The notes under the pieces are model-generated. The model saw only the letters and a program-made list of their open reading frames with translations. It searched no databases and was not told the DNA's origin. Positions 7,201 to 7,417 of a DNA stretch of 7,417 nucleotides are shown here, one piece after another. The translations under genes and the position numbers were made by a program. The stretch is from Planctomycetota bacterium. Its GTDB lineage: Bacteria; Planctomycetota; Phycisphaerae; FEN-1346; JAACEH01. The stretch lies in NCBI GenBank assembly GCA_016935955.1, contig JAFGPY010000017.1, positions 1 through 7,417 of the forward strand, written 5' to 3'. The first letter of the stretch is position 1. The number at the start of each line of letters is the position of its first letter.

Positions 7201-7417
7201 CCATGCAGGCCGCGACGACGCATTCCATCCATTCGGTGCCGAGGTACGGCGTGGCCAGACCGATCCGCGAGTGCATGAAGTGGCCGCCGAAACCGCCGCG
7301 GCTCATCTCGCGAATCTGCCGTCGCACCTCGTCGGCCTTCAGCTCGTCGTTCCATGACCAGAACGGCGCGGGCCGGAATACCCGTCCACTGTTGCCCGCC
7401 TTCTCGAATCGCTGCAA
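4289..7417 (-). CDS. Large GH106-like glycoside hydrolase (alpha-L-rhamnosidase-type), 5' end cut by window edge
   Basis: The frame is open from the right edge to TGA at 4291-4289, 1042 residues; the first codon in the window is TTG and the true start probably lies outside. Numbering from the edge, residues 15 to about 425 look like a TIM-barrel catalytic domain. It opens with RPAPFWSWND (15-24) and has FMHSRIGL, YDEDCWPSG (84-92), GIFTDEP (207-213) and SEIWGASGHG (350-359), then a conserved 'ADWQMVFGVNFLCPH' stretch. Glu212 and Glu351 are my candidates for key acidic residues. A Rossmann-like domain (about 428-545) and a beta-sandwich (about 575-668) follow, then a very basic linker (669-697). 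Two jelly-roll, galactose-binding-like regions come last (about 700-870 and 880-1040), ending with NLMGPHHH and a tail typical of these enzymes. The layout matches GH106-type proteins, known for alpha-L-rhamnosidases of plant or algal polysaccharides; the exact substrate cannot be read from sequence. Whether it has a signal peptide is unknown because the N-terminus is missing. Confidence 0.8.
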   Translation of the reverse strand: MQRFEKAGNSGRVFRPAPFWSWNDELKADEVRRQIREMSRGGFGGHFMHSRIGLATPYLGTEWMECVVAACMEARDTNVQPWLYDEDCWPSGNCGRRITHGRPENQAKILVYEMVRPANFRVEPQTIAVFIGQKTGDGPLSDFQRLPDVNEARSLRLKGSEVMLHFAYRNHEYVDVLNRAATGQFIESTHEEYRRAAGRFFGTTVPGIFTDEPMIMNERPGAAWSLELPEFFRRSAGYDLLDHLPALFFSVPGGQKVRFDYHQTLLRLFLLAFTLPLYQWCGRNKLMLTGHLMGEDSCLAQVQFAAAVMPHYEYMHVPGVDHLRRWITSPVGPKQASSVANQFGRSRVLSEIWGASGHGVTFEQLRWIADWQMVFGVNFLCPHLSLYSMRGCRKRDYPPNLFFQQPYWPHFKRLSDTLSRTAAVASAGTLVADCLVVHPVTSAWVLHGDPAAREDLSRIDDDLARLTTELAAMHCDFEFGDETIMERHGRVTGGKLVISRRKYSKVIVPSCTNLKSGTFDLLKRLTRSRGTLVFAGRLPTLVDGQPSKPLEQFIARQKCLDASTVKGAAALKKILKPTLRISAARGTADARDVAAMWRDDGRQHMFFLVNLDPAKGHEIAVTMPIKGLVQQLDATTGQVAPLEARAARGGQTVRLQLPEMGSTLLVVNKNRKPAKAPAAVARVRRKKVLARRWQYKRLDPNALVLDVARAAFGEQPPGDPLPVSDIQKMLLAAGHDTVVEMTFAFASKLDTKRSRRLQLAIERPNDFEIHVNGLRVPLRDEGPWIDPSLRLLDISRLLNRGANVITLRRPFFQRDDHRRRLVGLNDPSGGQTFNNWIYPQVELESIYLVGDFAVEFDGSQLSGDIGFFGRDVKPWDRLPPGRSAWLCGNPVLVPDVESGSGQDLLRGGLPFYAGTVELSQTLVLTGTPSPASVLELAPPEAVVTQVLVNGHECEPLWQRPYRVEVGPHLVKGKNDITLRLTGSLRNLMGPHHHRAGELYMAGPNQFVGRKRFHRGHLVDNHEYREDYNLVPFGLGGDVVLHY

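Noticed and set aside
4253..7357. 1034-codon open frame on the plus strand, antisense to the hydrolase
   Set aside because: High-GC codon usage suppresses stops on the opposite strand. The product is a monotonous R/H/D/V/L/A/G-rich sequence with no domain, and the minus frame has clear family motifs throughout.

Overview
The window is high-GC bacterial DNA carrying three genes, all read on the minus strand. In transcription order they run from the right edge to the left edge: a large glycoside hydrolase (4289 to the right edge), a 759-residue DUF11-repeat lipoprotein (1504-3783), and a second secreted DUF11-repeat protein (1369 to the left edge). The outer two genes are cut by the window ends. 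No RNA gene, mobile element, CRISPR array or attachment site was recognised. Long open frames on the plus strand are antisense shadows of the high-GC genes.

The best guess for the source is a member of the Planctomycetota (PVC superphylum). This is inference. It rests on high GC, exported OmcB-like proteins with DUF11 (conserved-repeat, TIGR01451-type) domains, a lipoprotein signal, and a large GH106-like glycoside hydrolase of a kind common in polysaccharide-degrading planctomycetes. No ribosomal or other phylogenetic marker is present to confirm it.

Layout. From 2 to 1369 lies the truncated DUF11 protein, with a Sec signal peptide and four repeats; it lacks only its last residues. Positions 1370-1503 form a short spacer with a strong minus-strand hairpin that could terminate or attenuate transcription between the two DUF11 genes. 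From 1504 to 3783 lies the DUF11 lipoprotein, with a lipobox, an unrecognised N-terminal module of about 280 residues, and four DUF11 repeats. Positions 3784-4288 are a non-coding stretch of about 505 bp with a candidate extended -10 promoter for the lipoprotein gene, a leader of about 170 nt, and a hairpin just past the hydrolase gene. From 4289 to 7417 lies the hydrolase.

The two DUF11 genes are a tandem duplication. Their last three repeats align without a gap over 319 residues at roughly two-thirds identity, with shared cysteine positions. One copy is predicted to be lipid-anchored and carries the extra N-terminal module; the other is predicted to be a soluble exported protein made almost only of repeats. 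A structural role in the cell envelope is the natural inference. The hydrolase appears to be a separate transcription unit, with no evident functional link to the pair.
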